Shown here piece after piece: positions 29,199 to 42,983 of a stretch of DNA of 64,000 nt (the first letter of the stretch is position 1; every line of letters begins with the position of its first letter). Origin of the DNA: Syngnathus acus. Taxonomy: Eukaryota; Chordata; Actinopteri; Syngnathiformes; Syngnathidae. Position numbers and translations under genes: made by a program. Below the pieces are notes generated by a model, which saw only the letters and a list, made by a program, of their open reading frames with translations, made no database searches and was not told the DNA's origin. The DNA lies in assembly GCF_901709675.1 (NCBI RefSeq), contig NC_051095.1, positions 5,889,956 to 5,953,955 on the forward strand, read 5' to 3'.

Positions 29199-29244
29199 TT
29201 TGACGGTTCCTCACCACTTTCAACTGCGCTTACAAGATGCCAAC
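29199..29244 (-). other. 5'UTR part of exchanger exon 1 with 3' splice site
   Basis: On the minus strand TGTCTTTCCAG precedes 29244, giving a good acceptor 46 nt before the ATG at 29198. The coding exon is therefore not the first exon of the gene. Confidence 0.6.
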
Positions 29245-30455
29245 CTGGAAAGACAAAAACAGCAAAAATGAAGGCGACTCTCTAAGGCTGTGTCGCTCTG
29301 TATTATTGATCCTTGAACCACCTGCGAGAACAACTTTGACACCCTTGAACTATACTGGAGAAGGAACCCAAAGGCAGTTCGTCACGTGTGCGAGTGGTTG
29401 ACCTTCTCTTGGTTGATCAAATTTTCCCTTCAACCAAAGCGTCGAGAGCCCTGCACATGTGAGCGAGTGGGCTGTCAAATACGCTCTCGAGAAAGACCAC
29501 TTGGGAGGTTAAGCTTGCCCCCTGGGGGCCACTGAGAACAATGCAAGCACATCAATGTGGCATCACATCACATTTTGTAATCAGAAGCAACAAATTATTT
29601 TTCTTTCAGGAAAAAAAATCAATAGCTTCTCCTGTAAAACTTTGAAAGCTATTTGTTCTTGCTTCATTGAAAGGCCTGGTAGAAAAAATAGCTGGTGGAC
29701 ACGGATCGCCATCCTGCGGCCTCGCCGACGCGCACTCACGCTCACTTCACATTTGCGCCGCCTCTCTCTACACACTAACTCCCTCTTCACATCCTCCTCA
29801 CATCACACCCACTCGCTCGCTCTTTTTTCCACACGTCCACTCGACCTTCTCGCCGTCAAAATCTGCACGGCAATCTGTGGCCACAATAAGTGACTGAAAA
29901 CAAGAAATAACATAACGTCTGTTGGGGCAGCTTTCGCGAAACAAATCTGGCTTGACAACGATAAGGGTGAACAAATATGAGCTTTTTTTTTTTCTTTTCA
30001 AAAAGCTGAAGAAGAGCATTTGTGTCCAGTTTGGAGCCCTTCGTGGAGCGTACTCGCCGAGTCATATCACATCAGCCGCACTTTGCTCTTCTGCCTCGTT
30101 TGACGCCACGAGTCGGCACTCGCGCATATGCACAGCGCCGAGGGCAAGCGCTGTCTGAGGCTTGAACCAATCTTGATTGGCTGCGTCTTGGCTTTGCTTG
30201 TTTCCTCTCCAGAAAACACACAAGACCACAAGGACGCTAACGTTTGTCTGTCTGCTGTTTTCATTTGGCACTTTCAATCGAAATCTTCTTGCCAGCAAAT
30301 GTGGGTTGACCTGTGTTACTAAGAATAAAACGCGGGATTCCTTTTGTCATGTTTGCATTTTCAATGAAAAAACAAAAGTGCGTAATATCTTTAAGCTTTT
30401 AGTTTTTTTTTTTTATTATTACAAAATGTGTCCGGCCACTATAAAGACAAAACTG

Positions 30456-30530
30456 TGCACTAGTTGACAATTGTCTGATACTAGTACGACTACATCTAGA
30501 ACTAGTAGAAGCCAGTTGTCAACTAGTGCA
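30456..30530. repeat. Perfect 15-bp inverted repeat with internal ACTAGT words
   Basis: TGCACTAGTTGACAA at 30456-30470 and its exact complement TTGTCAACTAGTGCA at 30516-30530 flank a 45-bp spacer that holds two more ACTAGT words. Possible remnant of a short foldback or MITE element. Confidence 0.75.
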
Positions 30531-31267
30531 TAGAAATGGTAGCAGGAAGCAAACCAGTAGTGGAAGTGAGAATGATGATCCAAGCCTTAAAGCGAACTCT
30601 AAATTAAAAAAAAACGAGTCAAGTGCGATGGTGATGCGCCGCCTAATTAGTCAGATCGGAGGGCCGCCGTGACGGTTCCCGAGTGGCCCGCCGCTATCCC
30701 GAGCTGTCCGAGTCGGTTAGGGGAGACCGGCGAGTCCGCCCGGGCCTTCGAAGGCAGCCCAGCGGAAAGAAAAGCAGCCGGGCCGACGGCACTCTAGTAG
30801 GCCACGCATCACTAAGTCGGCCGAGGAAGGACATGGGCGCACAAACACAAACATCACATGTGACGCGACAGGATGGAACATTTGGCAGGAAAGTCACAAG
30901 TTTGACACACTGTCATGCGCATTGTAAAAAAAGTTGTTACAAATACAAAAGGACAATAGCAAATACACTTAAGTGCTTGCCCATATTTCAGTTTGTACAA
31001 CACAAACACTTGGTTTGGTTTTTACGTGACAATCTTATTGCGGTTGATTCACCAGCAGACTGGATGCATGTGTGTGTCATGTACACACAGCCACAGGTTA
31101 CACACAACACACACGCAGGCACAGCGTGGCGTGTTGATGTGGGCATCATATGACGCACGGAAGGTCGGATCAAGCCGAGCCCAAGGTCAACGTGATCTAG
31201 TGGACGCCAGCCACTCGCTCGCCCTCCTTCCTTCGTCACTACGGCAGGAATATTACAGTAGTTGTTT

Positions 31268-31300
31268 TTAATTTAATTTAATTTAATTTAATTTAATTAC
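31268..31300 (+). repeat. (AATTT)n microsatellite
   Basis: Six tandem TTTAA units. Confidence 0.9.
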
Positions 31301-32324
31301 CCTTGCCAGGTGCTAATTAGCCCACGAGCCTATGGTGTTTACCATGATATGTTAGCATTAATCTAGCATAGGCTAACTAACTGTTTCCAGGCAAAATGTG
31401 TGTTGTTTAGTTTGCAATTAAGAGCTTCACGCATCTTTTCAGAAGAAGTGTTTAGTAATTCTATCTGCTGAACTGTTGCTTGTTGTAAATTGACTTGAGT
31501 CACTGCTACCATAAATATAAAGGCATATAAAGGCAATTTGCACTCGCAGGTCACAGCAGAAAATCGGCCAACGTCGGGTCACTGGGTACCAGTGTAATAT
31601 GGGCTGCACGTCACTTTCTTTATCCTATTCCACTTTTCATAAATCAAGAAAATCTCATATGTTTTAACAATAAATATACCTTGAGTAGAGTAGTAGAGAA
31701 ATACTGTATCGAAAATGCCTTCTGCCCTGGATGTGACGTCCCCCACTTGCTATTCAGCTCTGAAGCGGTTTGTACGCAACCACCACAATCCCGCTGCGGC
31801 CATAAATAAGAGCAATTTGGCCTCCAATCGTCTTCCACCTTTCAAAGGCTGGCGACCTCTTTTGTTGGGACCGACGCCTCCTGCATCACCCGAAGCGAGG
31901 AAGCTGCAGATAACAACCTTGTCAGCAGTCGCTGGATTTGTGTGCTTGTCAGCGGGCAGCAGAGGATGGCCGAGGAACCGCTATTAATCTCTGCCTTTGA
32001 ATCACACTCTCACTTATTCCGCTCAAAGGTTCAAGGGGTCGGGGGATTGGGTTGGTGGGGGATCGCACACAGATATCTTCTTGCAGTTCCTTTCAAATGT
32101 GCTATTAGCTGCACTAACGCCAGAGAATCCGTGTAGAGCATGCAAGTTCTCCGGTGCTGAATTTCAAGGGAATGAGGAAAGCTGCTTCAATTGATCAGGA
32201 TTCACATTGGATGTGTTCATTCCCACAATGGCGCAAATGTCACAAAAATAGGGCCTAAAAGCATACTCATTAACATCGGAATGTGCCAAGAGCGACATCC
32301 TGTTCCAAAAGTGAAGCCTCGATT

Positions 32325-32450
32325 ATCATGGGGTGCACATTGGAGAGGCAAAAATCCACAAAAAAATGTCATGTTTAGTTTGTTCCGTAACCACGTTTGT
32401 ATCTCAAATCACCTTTCCCCATTGAAATGAATGGGAATACCATTAATCAG
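32325..32450. mobile_element. Possible mariner-like MITE fragment
   Basis: Contains TTTGTTCCGTAACCACG, CGTTTGTATCTCAAATCACC and CCCATTGAAATGAATGGGAA, a word series I associate with dispersed mariner-derived repeats in vertebrates. Neither terminus is resolved. Confidence 0.35.
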
Positions 32451-35400
32451 TTCCAGTCACCCCCAGCTTGTTTAAAAATAGCACATTGCATAAAATAATA
32501 ATGTCATAAAATAATTCCATTTGATGTAAAGCATGAAACAGTTTGCTCATCACGATGTGACTGTACAGGCCAGTCGTGCAAACACAAACCAAGAGAACAG
32601 ATTAGATCGACTTACGTCTCAGTAAATTGCTGTCATCACCATTCGCAGAGGATAAAGAATATATGCCTGCCTGCGACTACTATACTAAATCATCTATTTG
32701 CATGTTGTCGCTGCGGTTAAAAGCAATTAGCCAGTCGAATGAGATCTCCGAGCTTCGATCATTCGTCCGCAGCGTCATCGATCGGATGAGCCGCATTCAC
32801 TTGATTCATAGCGAGCGGCTCCTCCTTCCATTCGGGGAAGTCCTTCCAATTAACGATCCGCGTAATCACAATTGATTTGGTGCTGGAACTCCGATATCGA
32901 TCAAGATCCACCGGCTAATAGATTACGTTATACACTACAAGCAGCCCAACACACACACACACAAATGGAACCAAACAGCAAAGGTCGCAAACGGCAACAA
33001 AACAAGCACAAGCTCACCTCGCAATCATTGTGTGCGCGTGCGTGTGGCTTTAAATCGTTCTGTTGGCCCACACGATTCATTTACGCTATTTAAACCGACG
33101 GATTCAGAGAGGCGAAGAAAATGATTTAAAAAAAAAAAGAAAAAAAAACGGTAAAGCGCAGCCGAAAAGCAGTGCACAAAAGGGTTGCTGTTGCATACAT
33201 GCATTGCACACACACAAACAGACACACAGCTAATGTGCGCTGGGCAGAGCAGGTGAGTCACGCTGCTGTGCACATTTGGAGGTTTGACTTTGTCTCGACA
33301 CACACACACAAATAAATGCAGGTTTAAAAAAACACACAGATTTCCGTGTAAAGCCTTCCATATGTATTATCTACATATAATCAAATCGTCAATTCCTGCC
33401 TCCTCCCCTGAAAATTATGTTTTTGTTTGATTGCACTCTCTCATATTCTACTTTATTCAAATCCAACAATGACGTCATGAGCCGAATTCCTCACACTTTG
33501 CACTTCGTGGTCATTGTGCTGTTGCCCATCTTGGCCATCTGGGGGCAGTATAAGACAGACGTGTGCACAATATTGTTGCCGCAGCTCCTTGCAGAGGTTA
33601 AAGAATATATGACTGAGCGTAGAGAATAATTGAATGTTAAAGTGTGTCGCAGCATCGCTTGTTTTGGAATATCACTTAACATGTTAGCATAATTAGCATA
33701 TAAGCTATGGTTTGTTTGGTTGTTTTAAAATGTATTATTTCCATGTTTTACGATTAGTTTGACAGCACACTTCATCTGGCAATTACATTCAAGACCTTGG
33801 AACGGCTTTTTTTGAACCATTAGTCACAATTTGCCACCATCCGAGTGACACCAACTCAAAGGAAAGTCACAACCTGAGTTTATGTGCATGCGTGCGTGTG
33901 TCTTGGCAGGTGTGTTATTGTGTTTATATAAGACCCTCGGGGTGACAAAATCAAGTGCGTGCATATTCACACCATGAATGAGTCATGAAGCAAACGCTCC
34001 AATAACATTTGAATTCCCATCTGCTGTGGCTTGACGACACCTTGAGCTCTTTTCACCTGTTTCACAGCTCCCGACAACGCACAAAGTGGATTCACGCAGG
34101 CGGCCAAGCTGACGTCCACAAATCACTCGCTTAAGTTTGTTTGACTTCTGAGCGAGTTCCCTTTCCAACGTCAACACTCGCAAAGACAAAATGGAAGCAA
34201 CAGTGACTGCGTCGCATCCAATAATAGTCAGCCAATGTGAATGGAAGCGTCATCTATCACTCTGTGTGCGTGAGTGAGTGTGAAAAGGGTGCAAAAAGTA
34301 GCTCCAATGCCGTTGCCATGGTGATTAATAAGCTACAAAAGTCTTGAGCAGAGCACAAGAAGCTTCTTCTCATTTATCTTGGGCTCGTTTCCTTGACTTC
34401 AGCGGAGGGAGGCGGGGCTTAGCGATTTAAATGGGAAAAAAATCAGCGAGTCGACCCCCTTGGCGCTGCTCGTGAAAAATGAATTTAAAGTGCCGCCTTG
34501 GAATGAGCGCTGCAGGCACACACGCCTCTGAAAGGATGGAGAGTGCCATCGGTAGTGCGCATTTCCATTTTTGGCACGTTTTTTTTGTTGCCGTCGTCGT
34601 CACTTCTGAGGCTACTTTTGGTTAAACAACGTAATTAATGTTATTCATATTACTGCAAGTAACTGCAAGTAACAACTCGTTTCCTAACAACAACAAAAAA
34701 GACTTACTTTTCTATAAATCGATAAAGATTGAGTCACTGGTTTCGTCGGCTACATTCGTCAGAAAACAGGCAAAAATGTTGATGATTGTTTTCTAAATGA
34801 TGATAGAAACCAGAAAATAGTAACTGTTGAGAAAAATCTGAGCATTTGGACAATTTGAACATAAACAAGGTCTCTAAACAATTTATATCATTCCCTAATT
34901 GATGATTAATCAAGCGGCCGCAGATTGTTGCAGATGTCTTCTGCTAGTCCGACTTGGTTTGTTCAGACCAACCAATCAAAAGGATGCAGAAATGCTGGAT
35001 GCTGATGTCATCCAGAGCCGGCCCGCACTCTGGCCCTGTGACTCAAATATGAAATCTGAATGGTCAAAGAGAGACTATCACTGCTAATCTAGATGTACAG
35101 ATTAACATAACATAGGGAGGCTGAAATTTGATTGGATGAAAAATATAAAATTACTGATAGCATGACAGTGAAGGCCACAAGCGATCACACAACCCATCAC
35201 GCCTTTTTCTGTTAACGCTTCCACACTTATACATTTTTAATGTTCCTCCATGCTAAGTGTGTGTGTGTGTGTGGGGGGGTACACGTGAATGAATATTCAA
35301 AGCGAGAGCAGCACGTATATCCATGTTTTGAAGCCAGAAACTACAGCAGCAGGCTCTGCGTCGCTCGCGTGTGTGCTAATGTCCACTTTGATCCACATAA

Positions 35401-38400
35401 AAGCACGACTGAAGCAAGCAACAGATCGGCAAAGAGACATGTGACACATTCCGGGGTGGAGGGCGCCAGTCGGGAGGGGGTAGGAGGATGGTAAAAAAAA
35501 AAGAAATGAAAGAGATAGGAGGAAAAAACAGAGGAAATGACAAAAAGTGCGTAAAGGCCCTTTGGGGTGAGCAGGCCAGCCAACTCCACTGTGATCCGAG
35601 GAGACAGATGAACATGTGTGTTAATATACGAGTCTGTGTTTGAGTGTGTGTAAATGTTTTATTGCGCAAGATAATACTAACGACAACGCCTACGTAGAAA
35701 CGTGTGAGTGTGTGTGTGCGCGTGATTGTGTCAGAGCAGATGTGGGCCTTTAAGGGGCAGGGCCTAGTGAGTGATGTTTAAAGGTGAAACAGCATGGTTA
35801 AAAAAAAAAAAAAAAAAAACCTCCAAATTTCAAGGCAACAAATGTCAATAAAATTAGAAATTGAGCAATTTAATGTAAAAATGGTCTTTCTCGCATTTCC
35901 AACAAATAAGAGTTTACAGAACGAAATGTCGCTCTTATGGTCCCCCAAGTTGGATAAATGTCAAACTTTACTTAGCTCACTTTGTTGTGCTAACTAACAT
36001 TGTTGCCATTAATGTCAATTATTCATACTTTGTTCCAACTTGTAAAAAATACAAGTTGTATGTTTTTACAGTGAGGTTATCATGCGTGCTCATCATCATC
36101 ATCATCATCATCATAATCAACATTATCCCAACACGTTGAGATCATCTGGATGAGCCAAAGACTCACCACCTGTCCAGTGACATCATTTATCATTAACGAA
36201 AATTACCCACATACTAAATATGGATTTAAAAGTGATAAAACACGCCTATTTAATTGTACGGATGGAAAATTCATCAGTTATGAAAATGTGGAGTGCGTGT
36301 TTGCGTGCAGTGGAATCAAGGTGTTGGGCCTGCGCACAGATGTGCCGCTCATCCCTCTAACTGGCCGTGGCGATTTAACCCAAATCCGCCGCGGCCGTCG
36401 AGTAATATATGCAATCCCATAATGCATACGACACGTAATCTCCGGCCCGAGCGAATGGCGCAGATGAGCTAGCCGGTGACACCGGTCGGATTGCAGATGT
36501 TCACGGAACAATAGCCGCCTGCCGCGCTCTGATTGGTTGTCGTCTCGTGCGCGCGCGCTGCGTATGCATGTTAGCTCGAGCATGCTTGCGTTTATGTATG
36601 TGTTGTGCATGTATGTGATGGTGAGAGGTAATGGCGGCGCAGTGTTCACATAACAGAGACCCTGAAGGAGGCACACAAAACCACTGGGAAGGAGCAATGG
36701 AAGAACACGCGCGCGCGCGCGCACACAATGTTCTGCCTGGTATGGACATCCTTTGTCTTTTGACGCGAACACATCTCTGCTCACTGAGCAACAGAAGAGC
36801 ACAAAACAGACCAATGGAATAAAAGGACGCACACTGTGGAGTTGACACAAGTGAGCCATAAAACGGAAAAGAAGAAAAAAGATTTCAGGGCAAGGCTAAC
36901 TTCGGAGGGTTGAAGAATTTATTTAGCCGAGCGGCAGACATTGCGCATGGAGGAGAAATGCCCGTTGCGCTGAAACAATGTGACACAAGAAGTCGGAGGG
37001 GGTAAAGTGGCTTCGTTGACGATAGTCTGATGCCACTTACGAGTCATCGCTTCGGCAACTGTTATGTTTGAAAATAATATAGTGTTAACCTCATTTAAAA
37101 ACACTTTGGGAAGGGGCGGGCTTCATTTCAACGTGAAGAATGGATTTGAAGCCCAAGTAAATTGGGTTCCACTGGATCTTTTTTGAAGCCCCTCCTCCTT
37201 CCCCATCATCTCCTCCTTTGGCCATGTTTCCCATCATCTGTGTCCCCAAATGATTTATACTCCTTCCAGCTACAGCAGTGCTTTCAAGTGCTTCTGGGTC
37301 AGCGTCTGGCAACCGTCAACCAAAGTTCACGCTCGCCCGCTTCAACTGAGCAAAGACGGCCTCGCTAATCGACTCCTGCTCAAATTGTGTGAGTGTGTGT
37401 GTGTGTAAACATATTCTGCCTTGTTTTCATTAGCAGGACATAACTGTGGTAAATAGAATGTAATATAGTGTCCAATTCTGGTTGTTAGACGCGGTGGTGG
37501 ATTCCAGAACCTGCGTTACATACCGTCCATGTCCACTTGTTGCCGACGTCGAGAAGCAGAAAATGTTGCTCGAGAAGCAACATCAAGTTCAGGAACAGCA
37601 GCAGCGCAAACATCACAGGCTAAAGCGAAAGCGCTAAAGGTAAACATATGGCGTAAGGGCACGGTTTATTCTGACCGACTACAACGATGAACGGCAGTTA
37701 CTCTTTTGGGAGAATCGGCATTTAACTTCTGGACAAGTAGGATTATTTTGACAAGGGTCAATAAAAAAATATCAGCTGACATAATTGTAGTTTTACCCCA
37801 TACACACATTTTAAATGGATTCAAACAGATGAAAACCTACTTTTAAAAAATATCCCTTAGTAATATTACCAACTAGATTCAAATTTTATTTTTTTCAAAG
37901 GGGAATGAAAACTTTCAAGTTTAAACACCAAAGTATTCCTGAGTAGGGGACCTTCTCTGCCTCTTCTTCTTTTCTAGGTCTCTGCTCGTATGTTGTGTTT
38001 ATGGACATCCGGTAGAGCTCAGTGCTGCCTGACATGTTGTGAAGACGTGCAACTAAAAATTGAGAATTGCCGCTACATACAAAAGGAAAAGGGAAAAAAA
38101 ATGACTGCCATATAGATGACCTGTAAAGTAGCGGCGGTTCGCTGTAGCACATTCTAATGAAGGAACATTTTTGCTGCTCTCCTAAATCGAAACTTTGATT
38201 TCCTCCCACTTTTTTGTGGCAAACAAATAACTGGGCACAGTGAGTGTCTTTCTCGGAGACGCACAGGAAGCGCCTTTTGCGGGAAGGCCATTACATTGCG
38301 AAAGAAAAACTCAGTAGCTTTGTTGTGCGGCAAATTCGCCCCAACACCGAAACACTCCTGCCAGGATGTCGCTGAGAGGAAGCTTGATTTATGGAAGGCC

Positions 38401-41400
38401 ACAAGGGTTGTTGCCTTTCAACAAGGGAAAATCAAGAAGATGAAGGATTAGGAGTAGTCATCATCCGACACCGCCTCGATTTACTACGCCATTGTTTTCC
38501 TGCCGACCGGTCAGTTGCTTATGATCCTCATAATCAGGCCTACACAATCGGTGTGCGTGTGTGTGTGTGATTATCAGATTATGTAAGGCAGGTTTGCGCA
38601 GCAGCGACAGATTACAGCCAAATGAATAATGGAGGAGAGCGCAAAGCAGTCAGTACGAGCGCGCAAGCGGCGACGAGGCAGGCTGAGGATGAGGAGAAGA
38701 AGGAGGAAGGCCAGGACGCCATGGTTACAGACACGGCGAAATACGGGAATGCCAGCAGGATGGACGAGCTGGAGGCAAGGTGGGGGGGGGGGGGGCTCAA
38801 CGCAAAAGAAACAAGAGCAAGCTTGTTTGCGGCCAGTTTAGTCAGACATCAAGATGCTAATCTTGGATGTTCCTATTCAGTCACTTTTGCTTTATGTAGC
38901 TAAAAATGTGGAAATAACAAATGAACACTGTTGGTAGGATTAGCACTCTATGCTAATAACAGAGACGAAAAAAATGGCAGATACGTGCGGATGGGATGGC
39001 AAATGACATCACAACGGGCCACGTGACATCAATGTTTTCTTATTGGTCACAAGAACGTGAAACAGGCGGCAAAGCACTATTTCGGTCGAATCGAATCTCC
39101 TCAACTCAACATATTTCCAAGACACACAAAGCACAACTGATGTCTAAAAGAATCTCTTCAACTCACTTCAACATAGTTCGGAAAATGTCGGAAAAGCGCT
39201 ACTTTGGTTTAACACAGCAACTTTTTGAGCCTACTTTTCCAACTGTTTTGTCCGCTCAGCGTTTACAAGAACAGCACCTTTGAAACCCAAGCAAGCAGAA
39301 GCGATTCCACATCCGTAAGGAACTTGACCTCATTTGAGCCTCCGCGTTTGCTCTTTCATTTCACGGCGAACAAATGTTTGAGCCTGAATTAGTAGCGGTT
39401 TACGTCTTTTTGGGATTTTTTTCCTGTGGAGTTGCTCTCGTGGCAGAGGTTGCAGTGCCAGAGCGCGAGCCGCACAAGCTGGGTGGAGACGCCAAATGAC
39501 AGGGTGTCAAGGGCGGAGGAGGACGAGAGGAAAGAGGCCACTTACAAGTCAGCAGGCACTCCCGCAACAAGTGCTCCATCTGCTCCCTGCTACCTCCTCC
39601 GGTATGCAATCACAAGGACCCACCAGGAACTCGAAATTTTGACACTCCCTCAACTCCAAGTGCTCCCGCATGGGCAACGGGACGTGGCCGTGTGTTTTGT
39701 TTTTTTTAATGGATCTTTGTGCTCATTTTTATTAGACGTTTAAACCTCATTGGCTTTTTATAGCCAATTTAGTGTGCAGTACCACTTTCTGCCACAAGGA
39801 GCCGAGATACATCGTAAATAACAGCAGAGAAGAAGAAGCAGAGAAATTGTTTGAGGGTTTCAAACAACCTCAGCATTTATGCTAACTTAGCATGATAGCA
39901 TTAGGCGATTGGACTTTCACCAGTTTGGTTGAAAAAAATACTTTGGTGTTTAAAAAGACATTGTTTCACTATTTTTTTTGGGGGGGGGTTTACAGAAATG
40001 CGAAAAAGAAACAGCGTCAAGCACGCTTTGCCTCTGATTTGAAGAACTGTGAGTGAGAGCGTGACAACAATACTTGAAAGTTGAAATGTGTTTCAAACTA
40101 TCTCCAAATACTCCAAAGATGTATGTTTCCCCCTCCCACAAGGAGTATGCAGCCACACACGGGAGAAAGAGGATTAGGACCAAGGGGCCGTCTCGCTCAG
40201 CCATTGGACCAGATGGACTAAGTTGACAGAGTGTCGATGAAGCGGCGACACACATAACCAGCTTAGCGTGCACCAGAATAGAGGCCGAGGTGTGGGCGGG
40301 CAGGCAGGAACGCCGGCACTTGGTCGGAGTCGTTAATGGATTAGTTGCGGCCGCCCTCGGTCCGTACTCACGCGGACGTTGCATCCGTGCCTAACCACCA
40401 GCGTGACAAAAATCAAAATTGACGTAGCCGCGATTGCACTCGGCTGTTTGTTGACCATGAAACGTCTGGATGAGGTGAACATGCACTCAGGAGGAAGAAC
40501 AAGCAAATGTTTTTTTCCCTTTGCAGTCATTTGGGAGAGCAAATCATCACAAAGCACCTAGGCGGAATAATCGATGTCTTTTCCTGTTGTCTCCAAAAGT
40601 GCTTTCCGTCTCATGCAATTCCAAATGCTGGCATAAAAGACTTCACTCATCTTCAACAAGTCCACCAAAAACTGGTCATCTTAAAATGATGCAAATGAAG
40701 TTGCAGCCTTCTTTCAACAGCTTGCGCGCCTCAATTATTCAGTGGGTGACATGTCTTGGCTTGAATTATTTAGCCCGCTTGAAAACGTCATCGTGGCTGA
40801 ACGCTGCCATTAATTCTTGGTCATCATCATGACAGATGTCCCGCGGCCCTCTTGACCCACTGTCAGCACCAAAACTTCACCGGGTGCCTTTAAGATGTCA
40901 TTGTTGCCATCATCTTATATCTAAATAATGAAAACACTCACGAGGAGCGTGGACAAGACAATCACACCCCTGACGTTTCTCACTATGTACGCCACGCCCC
41001 TTTAAAAGGCTCACCAACACACAAAGGTATTTTCAAATAAGCATGATTTTCTTTTTTTTCTGGAAAGAAATCCTGTTGTGTATTCATCACCGATGGCATT
41101 TTTGCAATGACAGCGTCAGTGACAGCATTCCTGCTGCACCACCACTAATATAATGAACGATACAAAGGATCAAAAAACAAAACACCATTCAAAAAAGAAA
41201 AAAAAAATCAGCACCACCCCAAGCAGGTTTGATATAAATCGCTAAATAATCCAAAATACATACAAATCCTCAACATGATTTATGCATCAGCCCGTGGCAG
41301 CTCTTTGAGGTGCGTTCACGGTCCCCCTCTGTCACCCTCTACCACTCAGCCTTTGGCCCCTGGAGCACACACGCACACAGTCCACATTTGACGTGTCCTC

Positions 41401-41598
41401 GTCGGACAACCAGCGTGCCACCCTCAAACTGCATCCACGCGCGCCGCATGCAGGCTGCAGCATATTTACGCACGCGTGCGTAACCGATTGGCTCTCGAAA
41501 CGATCGCACGATCGCCAACAGGCTGCGATCCGGTGTCAATTGGCTCGCGGGGAAACAGCGCACGCACGCGCGCGCGCACGCACGCAGCAGCAGCTTAC

Positions 41599-41810
41599 CG
41601 TGTTCGACGACTCGGTCAGTGGCTCATCCTTCCCGCGTGTGATCATCCCCAGCCTTCAGCGGACCCGTTCAGGGGCTCAATGCGCCGCTGCGCTCTTTCT
41701 CTTCTCTCTCCTTCTTCCTCCGCCGGCGGCGACTACTGAGCATGCGCACTGCTCGATACGCGCTCCCTCCCTCGCTCTCTCTCTTCCTCCCTTCGCACGT
41801 CGCTCACCCT
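41599..41810 (-). promoter_or_regulatory. Candidate noncoding first exon and CpG promoter of the exchanger gene
   Basis: A CpG-rich stretch with an NRF1-type word GAGCATGCGCAC at about 41738-41749, pyrimidine-rich initiator-like runs, and on the minus strand a consensus donor at 41598 (GTAAGC after GAACACG). It is the strongest promoter-like segment upstream of the exchanger coding exons. Joining it to the acceptor at 29244 is an inference. Confidence 0.4.
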
Positions 41811-42929
41811 TCACTGAGAAAAGGTCCTTTGAATGATCTCAATTGGAACGTACGCTGGTTGTTGTTAATGGGGGTTGCTTAGCGGAGGAGAAATGAAAGC
41901 AACATCTATCAGTGAAAGCTTGCTAGTCTTAGCGAATGTTGCAAATGTTGGAAAGACGTTCGCCAGACATTCGCAAACAGTTTTAACAGTCACAGTTTTT
42001 ATTATCAGCAGCAAATTCTGACCATTTGACCATCAATATATGTTTGGAGGCTAGCGAAATATTATGCAGTATTTGTAAACTTGTCTGCCGAGAATCAGGG
42101 GATCCTTTGTCCTTAGCGACAATTAGCGATGCTTAGAGACAACACCCCTATGTTTTGGAAAGCCGTTGCGAAAGGCATTTAGCAACTGCCGGTGTCCATG
42201 TGCAAGCTAGTTTCAAATTTGAAAAGTCTTTGCATCCGATCAATCAGGATGCAGCATACCCCAAAGCCCCGTTTGTTAACTCCTGATTATTCGCCAGACT
42301 CGTTAGTCGCACGCCACCGACTTGTAAGCCACACCGAGGTTCAGCTCCTTCCAGAGCCAGAATGCTGCCGCACTCGTGGGATGATTGTTTTCCATCCACT
42401 TGAGGGCATTAGGGCGCTAACAGCCACACAACTGAATCAAAGCATCTGGCGATACGTTCATTAGCCCCCCGTCTTGCCATCAGAGCTGATTGTTCATTGC
42501 GCACACACACAACACGCAGACAAACTGGCACATCCCCATCAAGTACGATCATTACGTGGACCACCCTCCATCCATCTTGTCAAATCAATTCTCGTTGCTG
42601 ATGATAAATCAAGAGGAAGAAACCAATCGGGACCCCCGCAAACACACATTCTAAATGTGCCCTCATTTGTTAAGAAAAAACAGAAATACAGTTGTTTGTT
42701 TCTACTAAAATTTCAGAACTGCTTTGAGGGGGAAAAAAGACCCCTCTCGCTTGTACAGCACCAAAGAGGCACAGTGTGCTTGCTTCAAGCTTTTTTTTTC
42801 ATTCCCAGCTGAAATTTTCTTTAAAGCAGAACTAAAAGACAATCCAACACTGTATATTTCAATACGCCATAAGTTTGACCAAAGTCTTGAATTTTGTACA
42901 AACCAAAGACTCTCCTTCGCTCTCTGTCT

Positions 42930-42935
42930 CACACA

Positions 42936-42981
<46 letters not shown>
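42930..42981 (+). repeat. (CA)n microsatellite
   Basis: About 25 CA units, preceded by TCTCTGTCT. Confidence 0.95.

Positions 42982-42983
<2 letters not shown>

Larger units (their letters stand above)
29245..41598 (-). other. Probable first intron of the exchanger gene; no coding sequence seen
   Basis: I find no exon-like conserved frame. Contents seen: a GC-rich patch at 30655-30810 that could be an alternative promoter, a 15-bp inverted repeat at 30456-30530, an (AATTT)n tract at 31268-31300, a mariner-like fragment near 32325-32450, CA tracts at 32948-32962 and 33206-33214, an ATC/TCA tract at 36085-36111, and GC dinucleotide runs near 36711-36724. Assignment to the intron depends on the upstream exon call at 41.6 kb. 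Confidence 0.4.

Noticed and set aside
35240-36859. Open frames of 80-190 residues in the 35-37 kb region
   Set aside because: They have low-complexity TG/CG-repeat ends, no domain, and no conserved splice pattern.
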